This document shows, piece by piece, positions 26,043 through 35,589 of a stretch of 64,000 nucleotides of DNA. Origin of the DNA: Streptomyces sp. DG1A-41 (GTDB lineage: Bacteria > Actinomycetota > Actinomycetes > Streptomycetales > Streptomycetaceae); NCBI RefSeq assembly GCF_037055355.1, contig NZ_CP146350.1, positions 6,409,001-6,473,000 on the forward strand, given 5' to 3'. The notes under the pieces are model-generated. The model worked only from the letters and a program-made list of their open reading frames with translations, searched no databases and was not told where the DNA came from. Both the position numbers and the translations under genes were made by a program. Position 1 is the first letter of the stretch. Each line of letters opens with the position of its first letter.

Positions 26043-26711
26043 GTGAACAGGACCACCGCGTACGCCACGACATCGGGCGTCGCGCTGCCCGAGCAGCCGG
26101 CCGTTCCGGCACGCGCGGGCCGCGGCCCGCTGCCGGTGCCGGTCGTCCGCGATCTGCGCGAGCGCGCCGGCCGCGGCCCGCACGCGCTGCTGTTCGGCCC
26201 CCGCGACCTCGTCGTGGTCACGGGCCTGCCCGGCAGCGGCAAGTCCACGCTGATGCGGCGCACCGTGCCCGGCCGGCGCATCGACTCCCAGGACACCCGC
26301 GACCGCTGGGACGGCCGCATGCCGCGCTTCCTGCCGTACGCGGTCTACCGCCCGCTCGTCCGCCTCGCCCACTACACCGGGCTGCGCCGCGCCCTGCGCA
26401 CCGGCGAGGGCGTCGTCGTGCACGACTGCGGCACCCAGGCCTGGGTCCGCCGCTGGCTGGCCCGCGAGGCCCGCCGCCGCGGCGGCACCCTGCATCTGCT
26501 CATGCTCGACGTCACCCCCGAGGAGGCCCTGGCCGGCCAGCGCGACCGCGGCCGCGGTGTCTCGCGGTACGCGTTCCTGCGCCACCGCGCGGCGACCACC
26601 CGTCTGCTGCGCTCCGTGGAGCTAGGCGACCTGCCCGCGGGCTGCGGCTCGGCGATCCTCGTCGACCGGGACGCGGCGGACACCCTGCGCCGGATCGGGT
26701 TCACGGGCTGA
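26043..26711 (+). CDS. P-loop NTPase, AAA_33/zeta-like kinase
   Basis: A 222-residue protein with a Walker A motif VVVTGLPGSGKSTLM after a ~58-residue N-terminal tail. It then has the lid-type pattern of small-molecule or polynucleotide kinases (RRIDSQDTRDRW, VVVHDCGTQAW) and a Walker B-like LHLLMLDVTPEEAL. Members of this superfamily phosphorylate diverse substrates; the one here is unknown. GTG behind GGGGAGGACATC, a strong ribosome site. It is divergent from the glycine riboswitch and precedes the SseB pair. Confidence 0.8.
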   Translation: MNRTTAYATTSGVALPEQPAVPARAGRGPLPVPVVRDLRERAGRGPHALLFGPRDLVVVTGLPGSGKSTLMRRTVPGRRIDSQDTRDRWDGRMPRFLPYAVYRPLVRLAHYTGLRRALRTGEGVVVHDCGTQAWVRRWLAREARRRGGTLHLLMLDVTPEEALAGQRDRGRGVSRYAFLRHRAATTRLLRSVELGDLPAGCGSAILVDRDAADTLRRIGFTG

Positions 26712-26777
26712 CCGTTGGCGGCCGGCGAGCCGCTAGCCTTTGAGCCACAGCAGTGGTTCCAGGCAGGCGGTAGGCAG

Positions 26778-27566
26778 ATGGACTTCCCGGCGGACTTCTC
26801 CGCGGACTTCCCGGCGCACACGCAGACCCACCCGCACGGCGGATGGCCCGGCAACGAACTGGAGGAGGTGCTCTCGGCCTCCCTCGGCGCCGGGCCGTCG
26901 GCCGGCGGGCGGATCGTCGAGGTGCTCGGCCGCAGTTTCGTCTGGGTCCCCCTGCCGAACGGCGGCGGCCCGCAGAGCGGCCCCCTCGACCTGCCGGGCA
27001 TCGAGATCGAGGGCCAGGCGTACGTTCCGGTGTTCAGCTCCGAGGAGCAGTTCCGCCAGGTCGTCGGCTCCCACATGTCGTACACCATCGCGCCCGCCGT
27101 GGAGTTCGCCCGCGGCCTGCCCCCGCACGCCGGGATAGCCGTCAACCCGGGCGGTGTGGTCGGCATACCGCTCCCGCCGCCCGCCGTGGCCGAGCTCTGC
27201 CGGGCCGGCCGGACCCCCTTGGACGGCCCCGCGAGCGGCGGCCGGGTCCGCCTCTTCGAGCCCGACTGGCAGGACGACCCGGTGGACTTCCTCTCCGCCG
27301 CCTCCGCCGAGTTCGAGGCGATCGGCGTCGTCGTCACCGCCCGCCGCTGCCTCGCCGCGATCGAGACCGCCGACCCGGTGATGTTCGTGGGCGTCGAGCT
27401 CTCCCAGTGGGAAGGCGATCTGCGGGCCCTCCCCCTGGAGGCCCTTTCCCGGGCCGTGACCAGGTCCCCGGCCCCGTGGCCGGTCAACCTGGTCCTCCTG
27501 GACGTGGCGGAGGACCCGGTGGGCACCTGGATGAAGGACCGGGTCCGGCCCTTCTACCAGCGGTAG
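26778..27566 (+). CDS. SseB-family (enhanced serine sensitivity) protein, copy 1
   Basis: A 262-residue soluble protein of two SseB-like halves. The N-terminal half carries FVWVPLPNGGG and YVPVFSSEEQFRQVV, and the C-terminal half VRLFEPDWQDDPVDF, RCLAAIETADPVMFVGVEL and the conserved ending MKDRVRPFYQR. From memory the fold is named after E. coli SseB; its biochemical role is unclear. The N-terminus has an internal repeat (PADFSADFPA). The ATG at 26778 follows GGTAGGC. A paralogue lies 160 nt downstream, and both end in the same kind of R.FY motif. Confidence 0.8.
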   Translation: MDFPADFSADFPAHTQTHPHGGWPGNELEEVLSASLGAGPSAGGRIVEVLGRSFVWVPLPNGGGPQSGPLDLPGIEIEGQAYVPVFSSEEQFRQVVGSHMSYTIAPAVEFARGLPPHAGIAVNPGGVVGIPLPPPAVAELCRAGRTPLDGPASGGRVRLFEPDWQDDPVDFLSAASAEFEAIGVVVTARRCLAAIETADPVMFVGVELSQWEGDLRALPLEALSRAVTRSPAPWPVNLVLLDVAEDPVGTWMKDRVRPFYQR

Positions 27567-27728
27567 ATCAGCGAACCCAGGGGCGCGGGACCGTATCAAC
27601 ATGCGGGCCCGCCGCGTGGGCGCGACAAGCCACATACGACCCGCGCCCGCAAACCGGTACCAGGCCCCGAGCTCCTGGCGGGCTTAAGCTAGGTCACGGT
27701 CGAGGCGTTGTACGAAGGGGCGGTAAAG

Positions 27729-28529
27729 GTGAGCGCGAGCGGCACGGCCGCGGCCGGACAGGTCGAGCACATGCTGCGCCAGGTCACGCCCGGGCGTTAC
27801 GACGCCTACGAGGCACTCCTGCGCGCGCTCGCGACCCCGCACACCGGCCAGATCTGGATGCTCCTCTGGCACGGCCAGGCGGGCTCCCCCGACGCCCAGT
27901 ACGGGAACATGGAGGTCGACGGCTACGGCTACGCCCCCTGCGTGACCTCCGCCCAGGAGCTCTCGGCCAGCGGCTGGAACCGCAGTTACGAGGTGGTCGA
28001 CGGAATCGACGTCGCCCGCGCCCTCTACCCCGACCACTACGGCCTCTGGCTCAACCCGCACGCCCCCGGCGGCGGCGTCGGCATCCCCTGGCTCGACCTG
28101 CGCCGGATCGCCACGGGCCTGGACCGCCAGCCCGCAGGCCCGCTGCGGCTGTCCGAACCGGCCATCGAGATCCCGCAGTTCTACGCCCTGCTCGCGCAGA
28201 ACGCCCACCGCACCCCGGCCGTCCGCTCGCTGCGCCGGGCCTGGGTACAGCCCGCGCTGGGGGCGCCGTATCTCGCCATCGGACTGGACGTGTACGACAC
28301 TTCGCCCCCGGCCGTGGACTCCGTGCGCGCGATGATGCAGCAGTCCCTCGGTGCGGTACCGGACGGGCTGCCCGTCTCGACCGTCGCCATGTCCGACGAA
28401 CACGACCCGGTCGCCATGTGGCTGCGCGCGAACGCCCGCCCCTTCTACGACCGCGAGGCCCACGCCACCGCCCCTGTCCAGGCGCCGGCGACCGGTTACG
28501 GCTTCCCGCCCGCTCAGGGTCGCTACTGA
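27729..28529 (+). CDS. SseB-family (enhanced serine sensitivity) protein, copy 2
   Basis: A 266-residue paralogue of the preceding gene. It has WMLLWHGQAG, YAPCVTSAQELSASGWNR and GLWLNPHAPGGGVGIPW in the first half, then a second half ending WLRANARPFYDRE. GTG start behind AAGGGGCGG. The C-terminus has a short Pro/Gly tail. No membrane segment or catalytic motif is visible. The two copies are probably co-evolving partners. Proximity to the glycine/serine operon (about 2 kb) is suggestive given the family name, but the link is untested. Confidence 0.8.
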   Translation: MSASGTAAAGQVEHMLRQVTPGRYDAYEALLRALATPHTGQIWMLLWHGQAGSPDAQYGNMEVDGYGYAPCVTSAQELSASGWNRSYEVVDGIDVARALYPDHYGLWLNPHAPGGGVGIPWLDLRRIATGLDRQPAGPLRLSEPAIEIPQFYALLAQNAHRTPAVRSLRRAWVQPALGAPYLAIGLDVYDTSPPAVDSVRAMMQQSLGAVPDGLPVSTVAMSDEHDPVAMWLRANARPFYDREAHATAPVQAPATGYGFPPAQGRY

Positions 28530-28596
28530 CGCTGCCCCGCCGCCCTCCGAGGTGAAAACAGAAGCGCGTCTTCGCGCGTAGATCCGCCTGAAATGT

Positions 28597-28612
28597 TCTA
28601 GCCTGCGCTAGA
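28597..28612. promoter_or_regulatory. Inverted repeat upstream of the peptide transporter operon
   Basis: TCTAGC-CTGC-GCTAGA, 6-bp perfect arms, in a relatively AT-rich part of the 315-nt non-coding region. Probable operator; it may also overlap a -10. Confidence 0.45.
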
Positions 28613-28700
28613 TGTCCCCATTTCCCCGCGTCCGACGGCCGCCACCAACTGTCCGGATAACGGAACCCCGCGTGCAGCATCACGTTTACGCATCCTTTCT

Positions 28701-28716
28701 TTGCCAAGTCTGGCAA
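28701..28716. promoter_or_regulatory. Second inverted repeat upstream of the peptide transporter operon
   Basis: TTGCCA-AGTC-TGGCAA, 6-bp perfect arms, about 130 nt before the first permease gene. The remainder of 28530-28844 holds no gene; it has a small GCGCG/CGCGC hairpin near 28565 and is otherwise featureless. LacI/GntR-like operators often look like this. Confidence 0.45.
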
Positions 28717-28844
28717 CAAAACGCCGAAGCGTTGAAGACTCCCGCACCAGGGGTGTTCGCCCTTGTGTACGACGGACTGATCAAGCCGCCACAGCGGCAA
28801 GTGCGGGCCGGCCACCGCCGGTTGAGAAGAGGGGTCCCTGCCAG

Positions 28845-29852
28845 ATGACGGCACCATTGCACGAGCCGACCGCGGAAGCGGCCCCGAGTGCCGCCGAGGA
28901 AGCGGCGGTTGCCACCGCCGGCGAGAAGGCCGTACAGGGTCGCTCCCTGGGCCGGATCGCCTGGGAGCGCCTGAAGCGGGACAAACTCGCCCTCGCGGGC
29001 GGCGCCGTGGTGCTGTTCCTCGTCGTTGTCGCACTGCTCGCGCCCGTGATCACCAACCTGTACGGGCAGGACCCGGACGCCTATCACGAGGAACTGATCG
29101 ACCCTCTGTTCGGCACGCCCACGGGGTCCTTGGGCGGGGTCAGCGGCGACCACTGGCTGGGTGTCGAGCCGGTCAACGGCCGCGACATCTTCGCCCGCAT
29201 CCTCTACGGCGCCCGGATCTCCCTGCTGGTCGGCTTCCTGTCCGCGATCGTCGCCGTCATCCTCGGCACGATCCTGGGCGTGCTCGCCGGCTTCTTCGGC
29301 GGCTGGGTCGACTCCGTCATCAGCCGTGTGATGGACGGTCTGCTGGCCTTCCCGCAGCTGCTGTTCATCATCGCGCTGGTCTCCGTCATGCCGAACGAGA
29401 TGCTGGGACTGACCGGCACGGGTGTGCGCGTGTTCGTGATGATCCTGGTCATCGGCTTCTTCGGCTGGCCCTACATCGGACGCGTGGTGCGCGGCCAGAC
29501 GCTCTCCCTGCGTGAGCGGGAATACGTCGAGGCGGCCCGCTCGCTGGGCGCCGGGCGGCTGTACATCCTGTTCAAGGAACTGCTGCCCAACCTGGTCGCG
29601 CCGATCATCGTGTACACGACGATGATGATCCCCACCAACATCCTCACCGAGGCGGCACTCAGCTTCCTGGGCGTGGGCGTCAAGCCGCCCACGTCCTCCT
29701 GGGGGCAGATGCTTTCGAGCGCGATCGACTACTACGACTCGGACCCCATGTACATGGTGGTCCCAGGCGTGGCGATCTTCATCACCGTTCTTGCCTTCAA
29801 CCTTTTCGGCGACGGCGTGCGGGATGCGCTGGACCCGAAGGCCTCCCGCTGA
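28845..29852 (+). CDS. Oligopeptide ABC transporter permease (OppC/DppC type)
   Basis: A 335-residue membrane protein with an N-terminal cytosolic Ala/Glu tail and the OppC-type first helix preceded by LGRIAWERLKRDKLALAGG. After a periplasmic-side loop come five more helices. The coupling (EAA) motif REYVEAARSLGAGRLYILFKE contacts the ATPases. ATG at 28845 behind GAAGAGGGG. It opens the operon oppC-oppA-oppB-oppD-oppF; permease C placed before the binding protein is unusual for this transporter type. Confidence 0.92.
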   Translation: MTAPLHEPTAEAAPSAAEEAAVATAGEKAVQGRSLGRIAWERLKRDKLALAGGAVVLFLVVVALLAPVITNLYGQDPDAYHEELIDPLFGTPTGSLGGVSGDHWLGVEPVNGRDIFARILYGARISLLVGFLSAIVAVILGTILGVLAGFFGGWVDSVISRVMDGLLAFPQLLFIIALVSVMPNEMLGLTGTGVRVFVMILVIGFFGWPYIGRVVRGQTLSLREREYVEAARSLGAGRLYILFKELLPNLVAPIIVYTTMMIPTNILTEAALSFLGVGVKPPTSSWGQMLSSAIDYYDSDPMYMVVPGVAIFITVLAFNLFGDGVRDALDPKASR

Positions 29853-29922
29853 ACTGCCGTACCAAAAGTGTCCCGTGGCATCCACACACGGGGTCTCTCA
29901 TCAATCCGGAGGATCCGAGATC

Positions 29923-31713
29923 GTGACTACCCAACGCACCTCAGGGCGGCGAAAGCAGGCATGGGCCGCTGTCGCCGCGGTCGCCGCGCTGCTGACCACG
30001 GCGGCGTGCGGCGGCGGTGACAGCGACGGCGGCTCTAAGTCGGGCGCGGCCGGTTTCGACGCCGCGAACAACAAGGTCGCGCAGGCTTCCCTGGCCAAGA
30101 AGGGCGGCACGCTGAAGTTCGGTGGTGCCCAGGACGCCGACTCGTGGGACACCACGCGCGGCTACTACGGCTTCATGTGGAACTTTTCGCGCTACTACAG
30201 CCGCCAGCTCGTCACGAACAAGACGGAGCCCGGAAAGGCCGGCGCCGAGCTGACCCCGGACCTCGCCACCGGTCTCGCCAAGGTCACGGACGACGGCAAG
30301 ACCTACACGTACACCCTGCGTGACGGCGTCACGTGGGAGGACGGCAAGCCGATCACGTCCAAGGACGTCAAGTACGGCATCGAGCGCGTCTGGGCGCAGG
30401 ACGTGCTGTCCGGCGGCCCGGTCTACCTCAAGGACGTGCTGGACCCGAAGGGCGAGTACAAGGGCCCGTACAAGGACTCCTCCCCGGACAAGCTGGGTCT
30501 GAAGGCGATCGAGACGCCGGACGACAAGACCATCGTCTTCAAGCTGCCGGCGGCCAACTCGGACTTCGAGGACATGCTGGGCCTGACCTCCGCGTCCCCT
30601 GTTCGCCAGGACAAGGACACCAAGTCCAAGTACGGCCTTAAGCCGTTCTCCTCCGGCCCGTACAAGTTCCAGTCGTACAGCCCGGGCAAGGACCTGACCC
30701 TGGTCCGCAACACCGAGTGGAAGCAGGCCTCGGACCCGATCCGCAAGGCCTACCCGGACAAGATCACCGTCCAGTTCTTCTCGGACGCCAACCAGCTCGA
30801 CCAGCGCCTGATCAACGGTGACCTGGACCTGGACATCAACCAGACCGGCATGTCGCCGCAGGGCCGTACCACCGCCCTGAAGCAGCACAAGGGCAACCTG
30901 GACAACCCGGTCTCCGGTTACATCCGCTACGCGACCTTCCCGCAGAGCGTGGCGCCGTTCAACAACGCCGAGTGCCGCAAGGCCGTGATCTACGGAGCCG
31001 ACCACGTGTCGCTGCAGACCGCGCGCGGTGGCCCCATCGCCGGTGGTGACATCGGCACCAACATGCTGCCGCCGTCCGTGGCGGGTGCCGAGGGCCAGAA
31101 GTACGACCCGTACGAGATCGCCGGAGCCAACAAGAAGGGCAACGTCGCCAAGGCCAAGGAAGCGCTGAAGGCCTGCGGCAAGCCGAACGGCTTCTCCACC
31201 ACCATCGCCGTCCGCAACAACAAGCCGGTCGAGGTGGCCACCGCCCAGTCCCTGCAGGCGTCGCTGAAGAAGGTCGGCATCAACGCCCAGATCGACCAGT
31301 TCGACGGGTCGCAGACCACCGGCATCATCGGCAGCCCCGAGAACGTGAAGAAGAAGGGCTACGGCATCATCATCATGGGCTGGGGCCCGGACTTCCCGAC
31401 CGTCCAGGGCTTCGGTATGCCGCTGTGGGACAGCAAATACATCCTGGAGAGCGGTAACAACAACTTCGCCCTGATCAACGACAAGACGATCGACGGCCTG
31501 TTCGACCAGTACATCACCACGCTGGACGACGCCGGCAAGACCAAGATCGCCACGGAGATCAACCACAAGGTGATGGAGGGCGCGTACTACCTGCCCTTCG
31601 TCTTCGAGAAGTTCATCAACTGGCGCTCCGACCGACTGGCGAACGTGTACACGACCGACGGCTACAGCGGTGTGTACGACTTCGTCAACCTCGGCCTGAA
31701 GTCCACGACCTGA
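29923..31713 (+). CDS. Oligopeptide-binding lipoprotein (SBP family 5)
   Basis: A 596-residue extracellular substrate-binding protein. The signal ends in a lipobox (LLTTAACGGG, Cys near residue 29), then a Gly/Ser/Asp linker. The family-5 fold follows: GGTLKFGGAQDADSWD, the conserved VTWEDGKPITSKDVKYGIER and FKLPAANSDFEDML. Intact to the stop. It binds short peptides or similar amines for the permease pair around it. GTG at 29923, behind GGAGG. A strong hairpin 60 nt downstream should keep this gene's mRNA more abundant than the permease genes. Confidence 0.93.
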   Translation: MTTQRTSGRRKQAWAAVAAVAALLTTAACGGGDSDGGSKSGAAGFDAANNKVAQASLAKKGGTLKFGGAQDADSWDTTRGYYGFMWNFSRYYSRQLVTNKTEPGKAGAELTPDLATGLAKVTDDGKTYTYTLRDGVTWEDGKPITSKDVKYGIERVWAQDVLSGGPVYLKDVLDPKGEYKGPYKDSSPDKLGLKAIETPDDKTIVFKLPAANSDFEDMLGLTSASPVRQDKDTKSKYGLKPFSSGPYKFQSYSPGKDLTLVRNTEWKQASDPIRKAYPDKITVQFFSDANQLDQRLINGDLDLDINQTGMSPQGRTTALKQHKGNLDNPVSGYIRYATFPQSVAPFNNAECRKAVIYGADHVSLQTARGGPIAGGDIGTNMLPPSVAGAEGQKYDPYEIAGANKKGNVAKAKEALKACGKPNGFSTTIAVRNNKPVEVATAQSLQASLKKVGINAQIDQFDGSQTTGIIGSPENVKKKGYGIIIMGWGPDFPTVQGFGMPLWDSKYILESGNNNFALINDKTIDGLFDQYITTLDDAGKTKIATEINHKVMEGAYYLPFVFEKFINWRSDRLANVYTTDGYSGVYDFVNLGLKSTT

Positions 31714-31771
31714 TAACCGGCACACCCGCCGTACGGCACGAAAGGCAGGTGAAGGCCGGCGCAGCGTGATC

Positions 31772-31802
31772 GCGGGCCACCGGAAGACCTCCGGTGGCCC
31801 GC
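31772..31802 (+). terminator. Intra-operon hairpin between binding protein and permease
   Basis: 13-bp perfect stem GCGGGCCACCGGA (31772-31784) and TCCGGTGGCCCGC (31790-31802) with an AGACC loop, 58 nt after the binding-protein stop and 22 nt before the next start. Such stems stabilise the upstream mRNA and partly terminate, matching the need for excess binding protein. Confidence 0.75.
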
Positions 31803-31824
31803 GGTCCGCAGCGGGCCGAGAGCT

Positions 31825-32819
<995 letters not shown>

Positions 32820-32823
<4 letters not shown>

Positions 32824-33917
32824 CCGAACTCAGCAAGAGCGGAGCGGCCGTGGGGGAGCCCACCGGCACCTCGCCCGCTCCGACCGCCTTCCTCGAAGTA
32901 CGCGACCTGAAGGTGCACTTCCCGACCGACGACGGCCTGGTCAAGTCCGTCGACGGGCTCAGCTTCCAGCTGGAGAAGGGCAAGACCCTCGGCATCGTGG
33001 GCGAGTCGGGCTCCGGCAAGTCGGTGACCTCGCTCGGCATCATGGGCCTGCACACCGCCGGCCAGTACGGCAAGCGCAAGGCGCAGATCTCCGGCGAGAT
33101 CTGGCTGGACGGCACCGAGTTGTTGACCGCCGACCCGGACTACGTGCGCAAGCTGCGCGGCCGCGAGATGTCGATGATCTTCCAGGACCCGCTGTCGGCG
33201 CTGCACCCGTACTACACGATCGGCCAGCAGATCGTGGAGGCGTACCGCATCCACCACAACGTGGACAAGAAGACCGCCAAGCGCCGTGCCGTGGAGATGC
33301 TCGACCGCGTCGGCATCCCGCAGCCGGACAAGCGCGTCGACAACTATCCGCACGAGTTCTCCGGCGGCATGCGCCAGCGCGCCATGATCGCGATGTCGCT
33401 GGTCAACAACCCCGAACTGCTTATCGCGGACGAGCCGACGACCGCCCTCGACGTGACCGTCCAGGCGCAGATCCTCGACCTGATCCGGGACCTGCAGAAG
33501 GAGTTCGGCTCGGCGGTCATCGTCATCACGCACGACCTGGGCGTCGTCGCCGAGCTCGCCGACGACATCCTGGTGATGTACGGCGGCCGCTGCGTGGAGC
33601 GCGGCCCGGCAGAGGAGGTGTTCTACGAGCCCCGCCACCCCTACACCTGGGGCCTGCTCGGCTCGATGCCGCGGCTGGACCGTGAGCAGCAGGAGCGCCT
33701 GATCCCGGTCAAGGGCTCCCCGCCCTCACTGATCAACATCCCTTCCGGCTGCGCCTTCAATCCGCGCTGCCCGTACGCCGACATCCCGAAGGACGACGTC
33801 ACCCGCACGATTCGCCCCGAGCTGACCGAGGTCGGCAGCAAGCACTGGGCCGCCTGCCACATGACCCAGGAGCAGCGGGAGCGTATCTGGACCGAAGAGA
33901 TTGCGCCGAAGCTGTGA
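32820..33917 (+). CDS. Oligopeptide ABC transporter ATPase (OppD/DppD type)
   Basis: A 365-residue ATPase with Walker [10 protein letters not shown]-loop IFQDPLSAL, signature FSGGMRQR, Walker [12 protein letters not shown] and switch His (VITHDLGVV). The C-terminal oligopeptide-specific domain normally binds a [4Fe-4S] cluster with four Cys. Here [10 protein letters not shown] and a final AACHM give three; the third ligand, usually 6-8 residues after PRC, is absent ([11 protein letters not shown]). The partner OppF-type protein has all four. ATG overlaps the permease stop. Confidence 0.92.
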
Positions 33918-35149
33918 GCGAGAACTCCAAGGACACAGTCGTGACCACTCCCGCGAAGAGCGACGGCGCCGCCCTCACCAAGGACGTCGCCCCCGGCGAG
34001 ACTCTGCTGAAGGTGACCGGGCTCCAGAAACACTTCCCGATTAAGAAGGGCCTGCTCCAGCGGCAGGTCGGCGCGGTGCACGCGGTCGACGGGCTCGACT
34101 TCGAGGTGAAGTCCGGCGAGACCCTCGGCGTCGTGGGCGAGTCGGGCTGCGGCAAGTCCACGATGGGCCGGCTGATCACCCGGCTGCTCGAACCGACCGG
34201 CGGCAAGATCGAGTTCGAGGGCAGGGACATCACGCACCTCGGGGTGGCGGGCATGCGTCCGCTGCGCCGCGATGTGCAGATGATCTTCCAGGACCCGTAC
34301 TCGTCGCTGAACCCGCGTCACACCATCGGCACCATCGTCGGCGCACCCTTCCGGCTCCAGGGCGTCTCGCCCGAGGGCGGCATCAAGAAGGAGGTCCAGC
34401 GCCTGCTGTCGGTGGTCGGCCTCAACCCCGAGCACTACAACCGCTATCCGCACGAGTTCTCCGGCGGCCAGCGCCAGCGCATCGGCATCGCCCGCGCGCT
34501 CGCGCTCAACCCGAAGCTGGTGGTGGCCGACGAGCCGGTCTCCGCCCTCGACGTGTCGATCCAGGCGCAGGTGGTGAACCTGCTGGACGACCTCCAGCAG
34601 GAGCTCGGCCTGACGTACGTGATCATCGCGCACGACCTGTCGGTCGTCCGGCACGTCTCGGACCGGATCGCGGTGATGTACCTCGGCAAGATCGTCGAGC
34701 TGGCCGACCGCGAGTCGCTGTACCGGGCGCCGATGCACCCGTACACCAAGGCGCTGATGTCGGCGGTCCCGATCCCGGACCCGCGCCGCAAGTCGGCCAA
34801 GAGCGAGCGCATCCTGCTCAAGGGCGACGTGCCCTCGCCGATCTCCCCGCCGAGCGGCTGCCGCTTCCACACCCGGTGCTGGAAGGCGACGGAGACCTGC
34901 AGGACGACCGAGCCGCCGCTGATCGAGCTGAAGCCCGGCCAGCAGGTCGCCTGCCACCATCCGGAGAACTTCGAGGACCAGGCCCCGCAGGACACCGTCC
35001 TGCTCTCCGCGGCCAAGGAGGCGGCGGAACTGGTGTCGGACGAAGTGCTCGCGGAGTCGGCGGCAACGAGCGCGGCGGTGGCCAAGGAGGTGGTGGGCGA
35101 AGGCAAGTCCACCGAAGCCGCCGAAGAACCGCGAGAAGCACAGGATTGA
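33914..35149 (+). CDS. Oligopeptide ABC transporter ATPase (OppF/DppF type)
   Basis: A 411-residue ATPase. Walker [10 protein letters not shown]-loop IFQDPYSSL, signature FSGGQRQR, Walker [12 protein letters not shown] and switch His (IIAHDLSVV) are all canonical. The C-terminal domain has four Cys in [14 protein letters not shown] and QQVACHH, fitting a cluster site. After this an acidic Ala/Glu tail of ~60 residues ([16 protein letters not shown]...) exceeds the usual family length. GTG at 33914 overlaps the OppD stop. It is the last gene of the operon; a strong terminator follows. Confidence 0.92.
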   Translation: MSENSKDTVVTTPAKSDGAALTKDVAPGETLLKVTGLQKHFPIKKGLLQRQVGAVHAVDGLDFEVKSGETLGVVGESGCGKSTMGRLITRLLEPTGGKIEFEGRDITHLGVAGMRPLRRDVQMIFQDPYSSLNPRHTIGTIVGAPFRLQGVSPEGGIKKEVQRLLSVVGLNPEHYNRYPHEFSGGQRQRIGIARALALNPKLVVADEPVSALDVSIQAQVVNLLDDLQQELGLTYVIIAHDLSVVRHVSDRIAVMYLGKIVELADRESLYRAPMHPYTKALMSAVPIPDPRRKSAKSERILLKGDVPSPISPPSGCRFHTRCWKATETCRTTEPPLIELKPGQQVACHHPENFEDQAPQDTVLLSAAKEAAELVSDEVLAESAATSAAVAKEVVGEGKSTEAAEEPREAQD

Positions 35150-35156
35150 AGCTCGT

Positions 35157-35214
35157 CCAAGAGAAGGGCAGGGGCCGACGGCAATATGCCCGTCGGCCCC
35201 TGCCCTTCTCTTGG
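35157..35214 (+). terminator. Strong terminator of the peptide transporter operon
   Basis: A 24-bp perfect stem: arms 35157-35180 (CCAAGAGAAGGGCAGG...) and 35191-35214 (...CCTGCCCTTCTCTTGG) with a 10-nt loop containing CAATAT. It lies 8 nt after the oppF stop. Probably bidirectional, protecting the MFS relic side. Confidence 0.9.
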
Positions 35215-35230
35215 AGATTCCCCCTCCAGT

Positions 35231-35248
35231 AGTACGGCGTGCCGTACT
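35231..35248. promoter_or_regulatory. Perfect 18-bp operator-like palindrome
   Basis: AGTACGGC-GT-GCCGTACT, eight-base perfect arms. Typical of TetR-family operators that control efflux genes; an MFS transporter relic lies 48 nt away and no TetR gene is adjacent. Likely a leftover site. Confidence 0.5.
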
Positions 35249-35295
35249 TCTCCATGGCAATGAAGGCATCGGTGCCCCGTCTTCTTCTGGTGCGC

Positions 35296-35393
35296 TGCGA
35301 TGGAGACGTCGACCAAACCCTGGGTCTTACCGCGGGTGGCCAGCGGCACGGTGTCGGTGATGATCGCGGTGCCGGCCACGAGTCCGAAGTTCG
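35296..35393 (-). pseudogene. Relic of an MFS transporter
   Basis: The minus strand encodes NFGLVAGTAIITDTVPLAT followed by RGKTQGLVDVSIA, which matches the conserved central loop of Streptomyces MFS permeases (..TDxxPxxxRxxTQGxVDvsiA). No start, stop-linked frame or other helices are present, so about 32 codons of a once ~400-residue gene remain. The rest of 35249-35589 holds no credible gene. Confidence 0.6.
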
Positions 35394-35589
35394 CCGTTCT
35401 CGATGCGGGACAGGAGGCGGCGAGACGTGCGCACGTCGGCCAAGTTCGGACAGCGAGTAGTCGCGATCCTGCGGAACTCTTGGATGCGTACCCTGATGCG
35501 CTCCGGGGTGGCGCTATGCCGGTTCTGCCGGGCGATCCGCCCGCGGGTGAGGCAGCGGACGTGCCCCGTATGCCCGGCCGCTCGACGCC

